Positions 7,941 through 16,235 of a DNA stretch of 64,000 nucleotides are shown here, piece by piece (the first letter of the stretch is position 1; the number at the start of each line of letters is the position of its first letter). The notes beneath the pieces were generated by a model, which was given only the letters and a program-made list of their open reading frames with translations, did not search any database and was not told the origin of the DNA. The position numbers were made by a program, and so were the translations under genes. The stretch comes from Pseudarthrobacter sp. L1SW (lineage in GTDB: Bacteria > Actinomycetota > Actinomycetes > Actinomycetales > Micrococcaceae). The DNA lies in contig NZ_CP078079.1 of the NCBI RefSeq assembly GCF_020809045.1, positions 3,162,001 to 3,226,000 on the forward strand. The letters run 5' to 3'.

Positions 7941-9698
7941 TTAGGGAACCATCCAGCCAAGCACCGGCGTCGACTGGAGCAGGACCAGGAGGATCATGAC
8001 GGCCAGGAGCCCAAGGCTCCAGCCCAGGAGCTTCCTGAAGAGCGTGCCTTCTGATCCCTCCATGCCCACGGCGGCGGCTGCCACGGCGAGGTTCTGCAGG
8101 GACAGCATCTTGCCCATCACACCGGCGGACGAGTTTGCCGCGGCCATGAGGACGGGAGGCAGGCCCGTCTGTTCGGCTGCGGAAACCTGGAGCTGGCCGA
8201 AGAGGGAGTTGGACGAGGTGTCAGAGCCGGTGAGGGCGACGCCCAGCCAGCCGATCACCGGGGAGAGGACGGCGAAGAATCCGCCGGCCGAGGCGAGTGC
8301 CAGGCCCAGGGAGGTGGTCTGGCCGGACAGGTTCATGACGAAGGACAGGGCCAGGACGGACATCACGGTCACGATGGTCCACCGCAATTGCTTGAGTGTC
8401 TCCCCGTAAATGCGCAGGCCTGCTGCGGCCGGGATGCGGTACAGGGCCATGGTGATGATCCCGGAGATGAGGAGGAGCGTGCCGGTGGCCTTGAGGTGGT
8501 CGAACTTGAACTTTTGCGCGGCCACGTGCTTGCCGTCCGCGTCCACAACGTCCAGGCCGGGCCAGGAGAAGCTCACGCTTCCGGCCGCGCTGAGCCAGGT
8601 CTTGACCACCGGGATCTGGGCGATGGAGAAAATGGCCATAATGATCAGGTACGGGGCTATGGCCATCCAGATTTCCCGCGGCCCCGGCCGCTGGGCGGAA
8701 CTGCCGGCCGGTGCCAAGACCCGGGTGGTCGCAGCGGCGGAGACGGCCTCGGTAACGGAGGCAGACGCCGGAATCCTCCCCGAGGCGGGGCGGCGGCCGT
8801 CCGTGGACGGGCCCGACGGCGGTTCCTCCTCCCCGGGCTGGTCCGGGCCGCTGGCCTGGCCGGACATTTCGATGATCTCCCGGGGCTGCCAGACGCGCAG
8901 CATCAGCAGCACCGCGGCCACGGTGGCTACGGCGGCCACAACGTCCGTCAGTTCCACGGCGAAGTAGTTCGAGGTAATGAACTGGAAGATGCCGAATACG
9001 GCGCCGGCCACCAGTGCCACGGGCCACGTCTGCTTCAAACCGCGCTTGCCGTCCACGATGAAGACGAGCAGCAGGGGCACGATGAGGGCAATGAAGGGCG
9101 TCTGGCGCCCGGCCATCGAGGACAGGTCGTGCAGCGGCAGGCCGGTGACGCCGTTGAGGGCAATGATGGGTGCGGCCATGGCACCGAAGGCCACAGGTGC
9201 CGTGTTGGCCAGCAATGACACAACGGCTGACTTGAAGGGCTTCATGCCGGCGGCCATCAGCATGGCGGCAGTAATGGCCACCGGCGCGCCGAATCCGGCC
9301 AGGGATTCCAGCAGCGCGCCGAAGCAGAATGCGATCAGGATCGAGAGGATGCGCAGGTCATTGGAGATGGACCGGATGGTCCGGCCAAGGGCGTCGAACC
9401 AGGGCGTGGCGACGGTGAGTTTGTAGACCCAGAGGGCGTTGATGAGGATCCAGAGGATGGGGAAGAAGCCGTAGAAGGCGCCTGCGGCCGTGGCACTGAA
9501 TACCTGGTCCAGGGGCATCTGCCACACGACGGCTGCCAGGACGATGGACAGCAGCAGGCTGGTCAACGCAGCTTTTGCGGCTTTCACGCGGAAAACGCCC
9601 AACAGGACGAACAAGAGGATCAACGGCAGCGCCGCACACAGGGCCGAGAGGCCCAGCGAACCCCAGAGGGGGTCCACGACTTGCTGATAAGTGCTCAC
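7941..9698 (-). CDS. LctP-family lactate/glycolate permease (paralogue 2)
   Basis: A 585-residue LctP-family transporter very similar to the one at 3006-4745 over all membrane segments, including GSDTSSNSLFG and ANSSAGVMGKMLS. The main difference is the hydrophilic loop near residues 270-340. The GTG start has a strong AAAGGAG about six bases upstream. Neighbours are the GlcD-like oxidase downstream and a divergent malate synthase, so a GlcA-like glycolate role is inferred. LctP proteins often carry both lactate and glycolate, so substrate cannot be set from sequence alone. Confidence 0.88.
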   Translation of the reverse strand: MSTYQQVVDPLWGSLGLSALCAALPLILLFVLLGVFRVKAAKAALTSLLLSIVLAAVVWQMPLDQVFSATAAGAFYGFFPILWILINALWVYKLTVATPWFDALGRTIRSISNDLRILSILIAFCFGALLESLAGFGAPVAITAAMLMAAGMKPFKSAVVSLLANTAPVAFGAMAAPIIALNGVTGLPLHDLSSMAGRQTPFIALIVPLLLVFIVDGKRGLKQTWPVALVAGAVFGIFQFITSNYFAVELTDVVAAVATVAAVLLMLRVWQPREIIEMSGQASGPDQPGEEEPPSGPSTDGRRPASGRIPASASVTEAVSAAATTRVLAPAGSSAQRPGPREIWMAIAPYLIIMAIFSIAQIPVVKTWLSAAGSVSFSWPGLDVVDADGKHVAAQKFKFDHLKATGTLLLISGIITMALYRIPAAAGLRIYGETLKQLRWTIVTVMSVLALSFVMNLSGQTTSLGLALASAGGFFAVLSPVIGWLGVALTGSDTSSNSLFGQLQVSAAEQTGLPPVLMAAANSSAGVMGKMLSLQNLAVAAAAVGMEGSEGTLFRKLLGWSLGLLAVMILLVLLQSTPVLGWMVP

Positions 9699-9819
9699 AA
9701 AAAACTCCTTTGTGTTTGGAGCAGGGGGAGGTGATGGAACGCGGTACAGGGGTGAAGCGCCAGCAAAATTCCACGATGTGAGAGGGAGATTTCTTCAGAT
9801 GGATCTGAGACTACGTAGC

Positions 9820-9847
9820 GGTCAGACCATTAGTCAACGGTCTGACC
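9820..9847. promoter_or_regulatory. Paired GGT-N3-ACC operators (PdhR/GlcC type)
   Basis: GGTCAGACC (9820-9828) and GGTCTGACC (9839-9847) are each GGT-N3-ACC palindromes and are mutual inverted repeats 19 bp apart. This is the half-site type known for the PdhR/GlcC branch of GntR regulators. A further palindrome, TCAGATGGATCTGA, lies at 9795-9808. The region drives permease 2 (minus) and malate synthase (plus). Confidence 0.6.
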
Positions 9848-9925
9848 GATTTACTTTCAAACGTTGTTTTTTCATCAGACAGAACATATTGTCCATAATG
9901 CGAAAACTTGTTGAAAGGACCAGCA

Positions 9926-11542
9926 ATGCCCCTGACCCGTATCTCCAACCCGCCCTTTGAACGCGCCTCCGAGATCCTGACGCCGGAAGCCCTGGAGTTC
10001 CTGGCTGAACTCCACAGCCGTTTTGCCGCCGAACGTGACGCCCGCCTGGAATCGCGGCAGGTCCGCCGGGCAGAAGCGAGCCGGACCGGAACCCTGGACT
10101 TCCTGCCGGAGACAGCAGCAGTGCGCGAGGGTGACTGGACGGTTGCCCCGGCTCCGGCTGCCCTGCAGGACCGCCGGGTTGAAATCACCGGCCCCTGCTC
10201 TCCCGCAAAGATGGCGATCAATGCCCTTAACTCGGGAGCCAAGGTGTGGCTGGCAGACCTTGAAGATGCCAGCTGCCCCACGTGGTTCAACGTCGTCGAC
10301 GGCCAGCTCTCGCTGTATGACGCAGCACGCGGAACCCTGGCCTACACCTCGCCCGAGGGCAAGACCTACGCCCTGCGCACCGACGCGCCCACCGCCGTCG
10401 TCATAATGCGTCCCCGCGGTTGGCACATGGAGGAGCGGAACCTGGAATTCGACGGGCGGCCCGCCGTCGGAGCCCTGGTGGACTTTGGCCTGCACTTCTT
10501 CCACAACGCGAAGCAGCTCCTCGAAAACGGCCACGGCCCCTACTACTACCTGCCCAAGATGGAAAGCCACCTGGAGGCCCGCCTGTGGAACGACATCTTT
10601 GTCTTTGCCCAGGACACCCTCGGCATCCCGCAGGGAACCATCCGGGCTACCGTGCTCGTAGAAACCATTCCCGCCGCCTTCGAGATGGACGAGATCCTGT
10701 ACGAACTCCGCAACCACGCCTCCGGGCTCAACGCCGGGCGCTGGGATTACCTGTTCAGCATCATCAAGTACTTCCGCGATTCCGGCCCGAAATTCACGCT
10801 TCCTGACCGTGCGGCCGTATCCATGACGGTGCCGTTCATGCGGGCGTACACCGAGCTCCTGGTCAAAACCTGCCACCAGCGCGGCGCCTTCGCCATGGGC
10901 GGCATGGCCGCGGTGATCCCGAACCGCCGGCAGCCGGAAGTCACGGAGGCTGCGTTTGAGAAGGTCCGTGCGGACAAGACGCGCGAGGCCAATGACGGCT
11001 TCGACGGCTCCTGGGTTGCGCATCCGGACCTGGTGCCCATCTGCATGGAGGTGTTCGATGCGGTCCTTGGGGATGCCCCCAACCAGGTGCAGCGGACGAG
11101 GCCCGAGGTCCACGTCACCGCCGAGCAGCTGCTCGACATCGAATCCGCGCCCGGAGAAGCCACCGAGGCCGGCCTTCGTGGCAACCTCTACGTCTCCGTC
11201 GCCTACACCGCCGTGTGGCTGTCCGGCAACGGGGCGGTTGCTATCCACAACCTGATGGAAGATGCTGCGACGGCGGAAATCTCCCGGTCACAGGTGTGGC
11301 AGCAGATCCGGAACGCAGTGACCCTGGCGGACACGGGCAACACGGTGACCCGGGAACTGGTGGAGCGCCTGCTGGCCGAGGAAACCCGGAAGCTCCGCGG
11401 TGAAGTGGGCGAAGACCTGTTCAGCAGGTACTACGAGCCGGCGTCCAGGATAATTTCCGGGATCTGCCTTTCCGAGGAGTACACCGATTTCCTCACCACT
11501 CCGGCGTACGACATGCTCGAATCCGAAGTAGCCGTGCGGTAA
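9926..11542 (+). CDS. aceB: Malate synthase A
   Basis: A 538-residue enzyme that condenses glyoxylate with acetyl-CoA to malate. The malate synthase signature is clear near residues 90-125 (ITGPCSPAKMAINAL, LADLEDASCPTW), and the mid-barrel VLVETIPAAFEMDEIL motif follows. Length matches the A-type single-domain enzyme of about 530 residues. The ATG at 9926 has GAAAGGA seven bases upstream, and the in-frame TTG at 9908 precedes that site. No isocitrate lyase is adjacent. The divergent permease/GlcD-like module suggests it disposes of glyoxylate from glycolate here. A perfect 19-bp hairpin terminator follows. Confidence 0.95.
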   Translation: MPLTRISNPPFERASEILTPEALEFLAELHSRFAAERDARLESRQVRRAEASRTGTLDFLPETAAVREGDWTVAPAPAALQDRRVEITGPCSPAKMAINALNSGAKVWLADLEDASCPTWFNVVDGQLSLYDAARGTLAYTSPEGKTYALRTDAPTAVVIMRPRGWHMEERNLEFDGRPAVGALVDFGLHFFHNAKQLLENGHGPYYYLPKMESHLEARLWNDIFVFAQDTLGIPQGTIRATVLVETIPAAFEMDEILYELRNHASGLNAGRWDYLFSIIKYFRDSGPKFTLPDRAAVSMTVPFMRAYTELLVKTCHQRGAFAMGGMAAVIPNRRQPEVTEAAFEKVRADKTREANDGFDGSWVAHPDLVPICMEVFDAVLGDAPNQVQRTRPEVHVTAEQLLDIESAPGEATEAGLRGNLYVSVAYTAVWLSGNGAVAIHNLMEDAATAEISRSQVWQQIRNAVTLADTGNTVTRELVERLLAEETRKLRGEVGEDLFSRYYEPASRIISGICLSEEYTDFLTTPAYDMLESEVAVR

Positions 11543-11569
11543 GGGAACTGCCCATCGCCTGGGAACGAA

Positions 11570-11612
11570 AACGCGCGGTCCGCCCTCCTGGCTGGAGGGC
11601 GGACCGCGCGTT
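11570..11612. terminator. Terminator after aceB (bidirectional)
   Basis: AACGCGCGGTCCGCCCTCC (11570-11588) pairs perfectly with its complement at 11594-11612 around a five-base loop. It lies between convergent aceB and the PRC-barrel gene and can serve both. Confidence 0.85.
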
Positions 11613-11644
11613 ATGCACTGGCGAAGGCCGCTAAGCGCCAGTTC

Positions 11645-12427
11645 CTAGCGGCGGGTGCGGCCGTCGTCGTCGAGGTCGATGTTCTCCTTGCGGACCTCTT
11701 CGGTGACGGTGTGCTCATCGGTGACCGTTTCCTTGTCCAGGCGGACACGCTCCACCGGGACCGCTTCCTTTTCGACGACGGGGCGCTCCTCGTGGAGGAT
11801 GACCTCGTGCTCTTCCTCGCTGATGGCGGGGCCGCTCATGGCGTTGCCGCGGTTGGCGTCGGTGATGGGTTCGCGTTCCAGGCGCACCTCTTCGCGCTGG
11901 ACCGGGACGGTGGTGGTGACGTTTTCGGTGACCACGTACTTGCGCAGGCGCGCCCGGCCGGTTTCCTCCTCGCGGGTGCCCACCTGGAGCTGCTCTTCCG
12001 AGCGGGTCATTGCGTCATCGGTGGTGGGGCCTGAGGTGTCATGGCCGACGGTGCCGCGCGTTTCGTGGTCCCGGTCGGCGCGGCGGTCGGTGCCGGCAAA
12101 CCCGGCGCGGCCGCCGACGCCGTAGTAGGCGTAGAGCCGCTCTTCCTCGGCGGGCTCCAGGTGGCCGTCCGGTGCGACGCGGGGCGCGTCCTTGACCTTG
12201 TCCTTGCTGTGGGCAATGACGATGTCATTGCCGTCCTGGGTTGCGGAATCCAAAGGTGCGAAGGACTCGTGGGTGCCAAAGAGCCCGGTCTTGACCGTGA
12301 CCCAGGTGGGCTCGGACGTCTGGTCGTCCACGTAGATCTGTCCGACGGATCCGATCTTGCTGCCGTCGGAGCCCAGGACGTGTCCGCCGGCAGTGGTCAG
12401 TGCGGAAAGGTTCTCAGTGCTGATCAT
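11645..12427 (-). CDS. PRC-barrel and DUF2382 (YsnF/AvaK) stress protein
   Basis: A 260-residue soluble, charged protein. A PRC-barrel fold covers residues 10-85 (VLGSDGSKIGSVGQIYVDD). A linker rich in Asp, Arg and Thr follows, then a C-terminal DUF2382 domain (LRKYVVTENVTTTVPVQREE, PVERVRLDKETV). Members are stress-associated and their biochemical role is unknown. It is first in reading order after the phage-holin-like gene pair at 12481-13283, on the same strand. Its ATG has GGAGAA seven bases upstream. Confidence 0.85.
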   Translation of the reverse strand: MISTENLSALTTAGGHVLGSDGSKIGSVGQIYVDDQTSEPTWVTVKTGLFGTHESFAPLDSATQDGNDIVIAHSKDKVKDAPRVAPDGHLEPAEEERLYAYYGVGGRAGFAGTDRRADRDHETRGTVGHDTSGPTTDDAMTRSEEQLQVGTREEETGRARLRKYVVTENVTTTVPVQREEVRLEREPITDANRGNAMSGPAISEEEHEVILHEERPVVEKEAVPVERVRLDKETVTDEHTVTEEVRKENIDLDDDGRTRR

Positions 12428-12480
12428 GTGTTCTCCTTCAAATGCTGCGTTGGTTGTTAGCTGATGAAGCAGTTCATGGG

Positions 12481-12600
12481 TCAGTTTTCGTAGCGGTTCC
12501 GCGGCGGCCTGGCCTGCGCCGCGCGGAGCTGCTTGGCCTTACGGGCCTTTTGCACCTTGCTGATGATGGTGGGCAGGAAGAATAAGAACAGTCTTTTCAC
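12481..12600 (-). CDS. Small basic hydrophobic protein, 39 aa
   Basis: A short gene coupled to the preceding one. Its GTG (12598-12600) overlaps the upstream stop as GTGA, with GGAGGAGG about eight bases before it. The product starts VKRLFLFFLPTIISKVQ, a short hydrophobic segment, and continues as an Arg/Lys/Ala-rich tail ending PRNRYEN. It may be a small membrane-associated partner of the 228-residue protein. Function is unknown, and the evidence is the strong ribosome site and the overlap. Confidence 0.6.
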   Translation of the reverse strand: MKRLFLFFLPTIISKVQKARKAKQLRAAQARPPRNRYEN

Positions 12601-13283
12601 AGTTGGCGTCCTCCTCCCGGCATGTCGGTGTACGGGTCATCGGGATCCCTCAGCGGGACCCCGCCTTCGGTGCCGGGGTATGCGGGCCGGGCGGGTTCCC
12701 CGTAAATGGTTTCGCCGTAGGCGGGCTGGACAGGCACGGGCTCCCGATAGAGCGATTCCTCGCCCCAGGGCGCAACAGGGCTTGCGGCAACCGGCGCCTG
12801 TCCCGGGCGGGGCGGGATTCCCTCCTGCGCCTCCGGGCCGGGGGCGCCTGCCTGGAGGCTCCGCGCCACCCGGCCGGCAAGCAGCCCTGCGCCGGCGGCC
12901 AGGAGCAGGAACGTGCCCGGCTTGCGGCGGGCGAAGGACTGCACGTCATTCAGGAGTGATCCCGGATCCTTGCCCTCGATCCAGGACGCCACCGCGGCCG
13001 TGCGGTCGGCAGCCTGGCGAACAAGGTCGCTGGCTACGCCCTGCTGGTCCGGCGCATCAGCCATGGTGCGCAGCTGGGTGGAGATGGTCTTGACGCCGTC
13101 AGCGGCTTTCTGCTGCTGGGCACCGGCTTGGCTGCTCACGCCGGACTTCGCCTGGTGCAAGAGGTCCTTCGCACTGGACTTCGCCTCGGACGCCACGTTT
13201 CCAGCCTCGAGCTTGGCGGCCTGGGCCACATTTCGGACCTCACCGGCCGCCTGCCCGGCAACGTTCCCGTACTCGGTCATCAT
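12597..13283 (-). CDS. Ala/Gln-rich stress membrane protein, unknown function
   Basis: A 228-residue protein whose first 80 residues are Ala/Gln/Lys-rich and probably helical (QAAGEVRNVAQAAKLEAGNV). A single hydrophobic segment, FLLLAAGAGLLAGRVAR, lies near residues 125-142. A Pro/Gly/Tyr-rich tail follows, with repeats of the type YGETIYGEP. It resembles proteins found with DUF3618/holin-like genes in Arthrobacter relatives. A coupled 39-residue gene overlaps its stop. The promoter region contains a motif shared with other stress genes in this window. The start could be either of two adjacent ATGs. Confidence 0.7.
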   Translation of the reverse strand: MMTEYGNVAGQAAGEVRNVAQAAKLEAGNVASEAKSSAKDLLHQAKSGVSSQAGAQQQKAADGVKTISTQLRTMADAPDQQGVASDLVRQAADRTAAVASWIEGKDPGSLLNDVQSFARRKPGTFLLLAAGAGLLAGRVARSLQAGAPGPEAQEGIPPRPGQAPVAASPVAPWGEESLYREPVPVQPAYGETIYGEPARPAYPGTEGGVPLRDPDDPYTDMPGGGRQL

Positions 13284-13331
13284 CGCTCGCTTTCGTTGGA
13301 AGGCAACTGGTCCCTGAAACCCAGCATGTAG

Positions 13332-13379
13332 AGATAGTAAGTATGGTTACTACTTAGATACTAAGCACACTTGCTATTG
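13332..13379. promoter_or_regulatory. Two divergent copies of a TAAG-N4-CTTA promoter-like motif
   Basis: TAAGCACACTTGCTATTG (13362-13379, plus) and TAACCATACTTACTATCT (13332-13349, minus) face the two divergent genes. TACTAT or GCTATT could act as the -10 element. Related sequences lie at 20460, 23423 and 58446. Confidence 0.4.
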
Positions 13380-13410
13380 ATCGCGCAACGCTTGCCTCCC
13401 AGCCTCCCCT

Positions 13411-13476
13411 CCCAACTAGGTAGCGCTAAGTGTCTTTTTGGGGCGTCAAAACGACACTTAGCGCTACCTAGTTGGG
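13411..13476. repeat. Long palindromic repeat, copy 1
   Basis: The arms 13411-13434 and 13453-13476 are perfect 24-bp inverted complements carrying AGGTAGCGCTAAGTGTC, with an 18-base loop. It lies in a divergent promoter region, so it is not simply a terminator. A second copy with the same arms is at 21280-21345. Confidence 0.9.
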
Positions 13477-13555
13477 GTGGGCAGTCCGCCGTGCCGCTGG
13501 CTACGAACCCTAGAGTGGCACGACGGAACACCCCCACGAATGACAAGGAAGACCG

Positions 13556-14164
13556 ATGGCTGACCTCACCGCATTTGCCCTGATCTGCTCCCTGACCCCC
13601 TCGCCCGAGCCGTCCAGCAGCGAACTCATGGCACGCCACGTGCTGGACGAACTCGCAGCGCACGGCGTCAGCGGAACCTCCGTGCGGGTGGTGGACCACA
13701 ACGTGATGCCCGGCGTGCAGGTGGACATGGGCGCCGGCGATGCCTGGCCCGGGATCCGCGAGAAGATCCTGGCGGCCGACATCCTGGTCCTGGCCACCCC
13801 CATCTGGATGGGCCATCCCAGCAGCATCACCCAGCGGGTCATCGAGCGCCTGGACGCGGACCTCGCGGAAACGGACGACGCCGGCAGGCCCGTTATGTAC
13901 GGGAAGGTGGCGGTCGTGGCGGTGGTGGGCAACGAGGATGGCGCCCACAAGACCGTTGCTGACACGCAGCAGGCGCTGAACGACGTCGGCTTCACCATTC
14001 CCGCCCAGGGCGCCACTTACTGGGTGGGCGAGGCCATGCAGACAGTGGATTACAAGGATCTGGACAGCGTCCCCGAGAAGGTGGCCGCCACCACCGCCGG
14101 TGCCGCGCGCAACGCTGCGCACCTGGCCCGGTCCCTCGCCACGGCCCCGTACCCGGCCGGGTAA
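13556..14164 (+). CDS. Flavodoxin-fold NAD(P)H-dependent oxidoreductase
   Basis: A 202-residue flavodoxin-like protein of the NADPH-dependent FMN reductase group. The first strand and loop (FALICSLTPSPEPSSSELMA) are the FMN phosphate site, ADILVLATPIWMGHPSS (residues 77-93) is the second FMN loop, and VAVVAVVGNEDGAHKT the third. It probably binds FMN and uses NAD(P)H to reduce quinones or other acceptors in the cytosol, but its substrate is unknown. The last 173 bp are overlapped antisense by the extended C-terminus of the alpha/beta hydrolase gene. Confidence 0.85.
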   Translation: MADLTAFALICSLTPSPEPSSSELMARHVLDELAAHGVSGTSVRVVDHNVMPGVQVDMGAGDAWPGIREKILAADILVLATPIWMGHPSSITQRVIERLDADLAETDDAGRPVMYGKVAVVAVVGNEDGAHKTVADTQQALNDVGFTIPAQGATYWVGEAMQTVDYKDLDSVPEKVAATTAGAARNAAHLARSLATAPYPAG

Positions 14165-15230
14165 GGGCTGGGGACCGGCCGGGCTCCTCAGCCGTTGCCG
14201 CCCAGCGGATTTCCTCGGCCATCTGCTCGGACTGGGTCCAGTGCAGGTAGTGCCCGCCTTCCAGGGGGACGATCCGCTGGCGCCTGACGTTCTTCAGCAG
14301 GTCCTGCGTTGACGATGTCTTGGTGGCTGTGGAATCGGTCTTTTCATCGGCGATGAAGGCAAGGACGGGCAGGTCATCGGGATAGCCAACTCCCTTCAGG
14401 GCGGCGGCGTTGTTGGCAATCCGCGCTGATTCGTCGGCAACGGCGGGATTGCCGTAGTTCCAGCTCATCATCTGGCGCATGCGCTTCAGCTCGTCCTCCG
14501 TGTAGGCGTCGCTGTCCGGGTCCAGCAGGCCCGGGGCTATAGCGGTGACGGACCGGACCAGCCCGGTAAAGGAGAGCACCCGCTCGATGTTGATGCCGGG
14601 CTGGGGCTCCTCAACCTGACCGTGCCCGGGTTTCGGTATGGTGGCGTCGATGCCCACCACCGCGGACACCTCACTGCGGAACCGGTTGGCGTAGTCAAGC
14701 ATGTAGAACCCGGCAATGGAGTGCCCTGCCAGGACGTACGGCTGCCTCACCTGCAGTTTCGCCACGACGTCGTGCAGCTCGGTGCTGATGTTCTCGTTGG
14801 TGCGCGCGCTGCCTTCCATATCGCTGTAGCCGTAGCCAATCCCTTCGACCACGATGACGTCGAAGCCGTCCAGCGCACGGATCAGCGGCGCAAAGTCGAG
14901 GGCAGGGGCCGGCGTTCCCAGGCCACCGAGGAGGATGATCGGTTGGCCGCCGCCCCCGCTCCGGTACACGTTCAGGGCTTCGCTGCCCACGCGGACCCGT
15001 TCGCCGTAGGCGGGAACGCTCGACTTCTCCGCCCGCTCCATGACCAGGTTGACCGCCGTCGACACCAGGACCAGCCCGAGCCAAACCAGCGCGGCGATGC
15101 CGGTCCGGCGCAACCAGCGCCGGGGCTTTTTCCGGGGACCCGCACCTGTTGTGGCCGCTTCCCCGGAACCCCGTCCACGGAGCGGGCGGGTAGCCACCGG
15201 ATCAGGCGGGCTTTGCGAAGACCGCGGCAC
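13992..15230 (-). CDS. Membrane-anchored alpha/beta hydrolase with abnormal C-terminal extension
   Basis: A 412-residue frame. After a basic N-terminus comes one membrane segment, IAALVWLGLVLVSTAVNLVM (about 45-64). An alpha/beta hydrolase domain follows with nucleophile AGHSIAGFY and a late GGHYLHWTQ histidine. The recognisable hydrolase ends near residue 345 (MAEEIRWAATA). The remaining 60-odd Arg/Pro/Trp-rich residues are simply antisense of the neighbouring oxidoreductase gene. An out-of-frame TGA at 14188-14190 sits where the domain should stop, so a small indel probably destroyed the original stop. The GTG start at 15230 overlaps the cupin stop by 29 bp, and GTG at 15194 is an alternative. 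Substrate unknown. Confidence 0.75.
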   Translation of the reverse strand: MPRSSQSPPDPVATRPLRGRGSGEAATTGAGPRKKPRRWLRRTGIAALVWLGLVLVSTAVNLVMERAEKSSVPAYGERVRVGSEALNVYRSGGGGQPIILLGGLGTPAPALDFAPLIRALDGFDVIVVEGIGYGYSDMEGSARTNENISTELHDVVAKLQVRQPYVLAGHSIAGFYMLDYANRFRSEVSAVVGIDATIPKPGHGQVEEPQPGINIERVLSFTGLVRSVTAIAPGLLDPDSDAYTEDELKRMRQMMSWNYGNPAVADESARIANNAAALKGVGYPDDLPVLAFIADEKTDSTATKTSSTQDLLKNVRRQRIVPLEGGHYLHWTQSEQMAEEIRWAATAEEPGRSPALTRPGTGPWRGTGPGAQRCARHRRWWRPPSRGRCPDPCNPLSAWPRPPSKWRPGREW

Positions 15231-15576
15231 TCATGACTTCGTAGCCCACGAATGCCTCATCACCCTCCACCCAGGCGTCATGGCCGGCCGGAATGCTGTA
15301 CGCATGGCCGGGGCTCACCGTGCTCCGTGTTCCGTCTTCCATTTCAACAGTGAGCGTCCCGGCGGTGCAGATCCCCACATGGTTCACCTGGCAGGTATCC
15401 GTATGGACCACGGTCTTGACGGTTTCGGACCACCGCCAGCCCGGCTCAAAGGTGAACCTTCCCAACGTGGTTCCGCCGAGGTTCACCACGTCCACCTGCG
15501 TCTTGGGCGGGCGGCGCTTTTCATCGGGTTCGTCAAAGGACTTCGCTTCAAGGGCGTTGACAGTTACTCCGGCCAT
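15202..15576 (-). CDS. Cupin-domain protein
   Basis: A 124-residue single-domain cupin with the two conserved strands around HVGICTAGTLTVEMEDG and PGHAYSIPAGHDAWVEGDE. The start MAGVTVNALE at 15576 has GGAG nine bases upstream and avoids a long low-quality N-terminal extension. The first half (FEPGWRWSETVK) resembles cupins that bind small molecules or hold mononuclear metal, and one metal-ligand histidine (HVG) is visible. It is followed on the same strand by the alpha/beta hydrolase with a 29-bp overlap. No reaction can be assigned. Confidence 0.82.
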   Translation of the reverse strand: MAGVTVNALEAKSFDEPDEKRRPPKTQVDVVNLGGTTLGRFTFEPGWRWSETVKTVVHTDTCQVNHVGICTAGTLTVEMEDGTRSTVSPGHAYSIPAGHDAWVEGDEAFVGYEVMSAAVFAKPA

Positions 15577-15851
15577 TTCATTTTCTCCAGACAGGGAATG
15601 GACTGTTCGTCCGGGGCGTCCAGGCCGCTCCGGGGGCGTTGGCTGGCCGACGCACGCTGAGTCAACACCGCCAACAGTGGCACCCAGCGCTATCAGCCTG
15701 CGCCGACGGATGTGCCGTGTCAAGACACGCGGGCGGAGTCCCCCGGGCGCAGGAATGCGCATGGCCGCCGGGGAACCCCGCGCGTAGAATGAAGGCGGTT
15801 CCGGGCGCGGAATTTCCCGCAGGTCCGGGCCTCTGCTGAGGACGGACCGCC

Positions 15852-16040
15852 ATGCTCAAGGCACTGTTATGCAGGGTAAATCTGGGGCACCACTGGCTGG
15901 CCGACACGGACCAGGACGGTAATTTCCGCCGGCACTGCACCCACTGCGGAAAAGTCGACCGCCGGGTGGCCACATGGCCGGGCCTTAGCGCCCCCGGCAA
16001 TCCGGAGGCCCACCCCATGGACCACCACGGCAACTGGTGA
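15852..16040 (+). CDS. Small putative zinc-binding protein, 62 aa
   Basis: The product contains HCTHCGKVDRR, a CxxC knuckle, plus several His residues (LGHHW, HPMDHHGNW) that could complete a zinc site. The ATG has GAGGACGG about six bases upstream. Nothing else in the sequence points to a role. It precedes a 48-residue membrane protein in the same orientation, 19 bp apart, and the two may be co-transcribed. Confidence 0.6.
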   Translation: MLKALLCRVNLGHHWLADTDQDGNFRRHCTHCGKVDRRVATWPGLSAPGNPEAHPMDHHGNW

Positions 16041-16059
16041 TTCCGGCTAGGATTCCGGG

Positions 16060-16206
16060 ATGGGACTCATCATCACACTGCTTATCATCTGGCTTGTCCT
16101 GTCCATCCTCGGCTTCGTCATCAAAGGCTTGGTGTGGCTGGCGGTCATCGGCCTGGTGCTGTTCGTGGCCACAGCTGTCTGGGGCTGGGTGAAACGCAAC
16201 GCCTGA
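16060..16206 (+). CDS. Small two-helix membrane protein, 48 aa
   Basis: Starts MGLIITLLIIWLVLSILGFV and ends GWVKRNA. It is almost wholly hydrophobic, with two predicted membrane segments (3-20 and 24-42) split by a single Lys. GGGA lies just before the ATG, a weak ribosome site. Small hydrophobic proteins of this kind are common in actinobacteria, with no known function. The coding evidence is the clean hydrophobic pattern and the basic C-terminus. Confidence 0.65.
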   Translation: MGLIITLLIIWLVLSILGFVIKGLVWLAVIGLVLFVATAVWGWVKRNA

Positions 16207-16235
16207 CGACCCACTGAGGTGACGCGCCGCCGTCG

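Noticed and set aside
13361-14122. 254-codon minus-strand open frame over the flavodoxin-like gene
   Set aside because: It contains the palindromic repeat and lacks family motifs; the plus strand encodes a clear flavodoxin fold.
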